7,277 nt of DNA from Sphingomonadales bacterium (GTDB lineage Bacteria; Pseudomonadota; Alphaproteobacteria; Sphingomonadales; Sphingomonadaceae), in contig JAFLDC010000132.1 in assembly GCA_017302775.1 (NCBI GenBank), forward strand, positions 1-7,277, in the 5' to 3' direction. Below, in pieces: positions 6,346-7,277 of this stretch. A program made the translations under genes and the position numbers. Under the pieces are notes generated by a model that was given only the letters and a program-made list of their open reading frames with translations, did not search any database and was not told where the DNA came from. Each line of letters begins with the position of its first letter. Position 1 is the stretch's first letter.

Positions 6346-6975
6346 TTATGCTTCGGTTTCTTCCTCGCCCTCGTCGGCGGCCGGGGCTGCATCGGCGCGG
6401 GCCGCTTCTTCTTCGGTCATTTCACCGTTGCCAGCTTCGAAGTCGCCCGCTGCAGCAGCAGCCTCGGCAACATCGTCTTCGAACATGGCCTTGATCACGT
6501 CAACGCCCTGCGCCTGCTGTTCGGCTTCGTCCGGCGACCGGGCTACGTTGACCTTGACCGAAACGATCACTTCCGGGTGCAGCGTAACCTTCACATCGAA
6601 CACGCCGATCGTCTTGATCGGGCGTTCCAGTACGACCATCGACTTGGTGATACCAGCGCCATCGGCGTTGAGGGCATCAACGATGTCGCGCACCGAAACC
6701 GAACCATACAGCTGGCCGGCGTTCGATGAGGCGCGGATCAGAACCACGCTCTTGCCTTCGACGTTGACCGAATGGGCTTCGGCTTCGCTGCGGCGGTTGG
6801 CGTTGTCAGCCTCGATCTTGTCGCGGTTGGCTTCAAACACCTTGCGGTTGGCTTCGTTGGCGCGCAGCGCCTTCTTGTTGGGCAGCAGGAAGTTACGGGC
6901 GTAGCCGTCCTTCACGTTGACGACGTCGCCAATGGTGCCAAGCTTCTCGATCCGTTCGAGGAGGATGATTTCCAT
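6346..6975 (-). CDS. rplI: 50S ribosomal protein L9 with long acidic C-terminal tail
   Basis: The 209-residue protein binds 23S rRNA near the base of the L1 stalk. The N-terminal domain is canonical: MEIILLERIEKLGTIGDVVN, then VKDGYARNFLLPNKKA (21-36), leading into the long connecting helix (about 40-70). The C-terminal domain covers about 73-146, with LYGSVSVRDI and VFDVKVTLHPEVIVSVKVNV. Typical L9 stops near residue 150. Here about 62 more residues follow, with 21 Asp/Glu and only 2 Lys/Arg, ending GEEETEA. Acidic L9 extensions occur in other alphaproteobacteria as far as I recall; their role is unknown. GGGAGAG (plus 6981-6987) sits 5 bases before the ATG. The gene is third in the rpsF-rpsR-rplI operon, 12 bp after rpsR, and is followed by a strong terminator. 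Confidence 0.98.
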   Translation of the reverse strand: MEIILLERIEKLGTIGDVVNVKDGYARNFLLPNKKALRANEANRKVFEANRDKIEADNANRRSEAEAHSVNVEGKSVVLIRASSNAGQLYGSVSVRDIVDALNADGAGITKSMVVLERPIKTIGVFDVKVTLHPEVIVSVKVNVARSPDEAEQQAQGVDVIKAMFEDDVAEAAAAAGDFEAGNGEMTEEEAARADAAPAADEGEEETEA

Positions 6976-6987
6976 GTCGTCTCTCCC

Positions 6988-7212
6988 TTACTTGACGAGG
7001 TAGGGCAGCAGGCCCAGGTGACGGGCACGCTTGATCGCCTGGCCCAGCTCACGCTGCTTCTTGGCGGAAACGGCGGTGATGCGCGACGGAACGATCTTGC
7101 CGCGTTCGGACATATAGCCCTGCAGCAGACGCGTATCCTTGTAGTCGATCACAGGGGCGTTCTTGCCCGAAAACGGGCAGGACTTGCGGCGGCGGAAAAA
7201 TGCGCGGGCCAT
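6988..7212 (-). CDS. rpsR: 30S ribosomal protein S18
   Basis: The protein has 74 residues, the usual S18 length. The signature is complete: [20 protein letters not shown] with the N-terminal basic/Cys segment, [22 protein letters not shown] (25-46), and the C-terminal helix [21 protein letters not shown] (51-71). S18 pairs with S6 on the 30S platform, which agrees with rpsF lying directly upstream. The ATG lies 3 bp after the rpsF stop. A good Shine-Dalgarno, GAGGAG (plus 7222-7227), is located within the last rpsF codons, so translation of the two is likely coupled. Confidence 0.98.
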   Translation of the reverse strand: MARAFFRRRKSCPFSGKNAPVIDYKDTRLLQGYMSERGKIVPSRITAVSAKKQRELGQAIKRARHLGLLPYLVK

Positions 7213-7215
7213 TGC

Positions 7216-7277
7216 TTAGAACTCCTCGCGTTCGCGGCGCTTGGCGCGCTCACGGTCTTGCTTGCGCATCTGCACCG
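7216..7277 (-). CDS. rpsF: 30S ribosomal protein S6, C-terminal end only
   Basis: The minus-strand frame entering from the right edge reads VQMRKQDRERAKRREREEF and stops with TAA at 7218-7216. A highly charged Arg/Glu tail directly upstream of rpsR is what S6 looks like in alphaproteobacteria, and the rpsF-rpsR-rplI order is conserved. Only about 20 codons are visible, so identity rests mainly on position and on the tail composition. Confidence 0.88.
   Translation of the reverse strand, partial: VQMRKQDRERAKRREREEF

Noticed and set aside
6249..6392. N-terminal extension of amn to the ATG at 6392 or 6278
   Set aside because: It would run through the end of rplI and the terminator, has no ribosome site, and homologues begin near MEKTETHIAEL.
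6047..6904. Plus-strand open frame of 285 codons, Ser/Ala-rich
   Set aside because: Antisense to the amn start, the terminator and rplI; Ser/Ala low complexity is a shadow of the acidic L9 tail and coding bias.

Overview
The window is about 7.3 kb of a GC-rich bacterial chromosome. It looks alphaproteobacterial, most likely Sphingomonadales. The grounds are the codon bias, the close family matches of asd, amn and the S9 peptidase, a ribosomal protein L9 with a long acidic tail, and a dispersed-type palindrome (GTCACCCCGG...CCGGGGTGAC) of a kind I recall from sphingomonad genomes. The taxonomic placement is inference. Nothing here is a phage, an insertion sequence or a CRISPR array. Most genes are housekeeping, with one compositionally foreign gene among them.

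Plus-strand half (1-4822). The window opens inside a dipeptidyl-peptidase IV-like S9 serine peptidase. Its stop overlaps by 4 bp (ATGA) the start of a DUF1287 cysteine-hydrolase-like protein with a twin-arginine lipoprotein signal. A 132-bp spacer follows, made largely of two inverted REP-like units. After it come four closely packed genes: asd (aspartate-semialdehyde dehydrogenase); a lower-GC gene whose product has uracil-DNA-glycosylase-superfamily-like motifs; a GFA/CENP-V family zinc-binding protein; and an alpha/beta hydrolase. The junctions are 3 bp, then two 4-bp ATGA overlaps, so the four probably share one transcript, although no shared pathway is evident.

Minus-strand half (7277-4815). 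This half reads right to left. It begins with the 3' end of rpsF (S6), then rpsR (S18) and rplI (L9), the standard small ribosomal-protein operon, closed by an intrinsic terminator with a UUCG tetraloop. Directly downstream is amn (AMP nucleosidase). It has its own sigma-70-like promoter (TTGAAA-N17-TATAGG) placed so that transcription would begin at or next to the ATG, that is, a probable leaderless mRNA. The amn stop overlaps the stop of the convergent alpha/beta hydrolase gene by 8 bp.

No clearly new multi-gene system is visible. The points most worth a second look are the foreign-looking UDG-like protein nested in the asd gene string and the predicted leaderless amn promoter behind the UUCG terminator.
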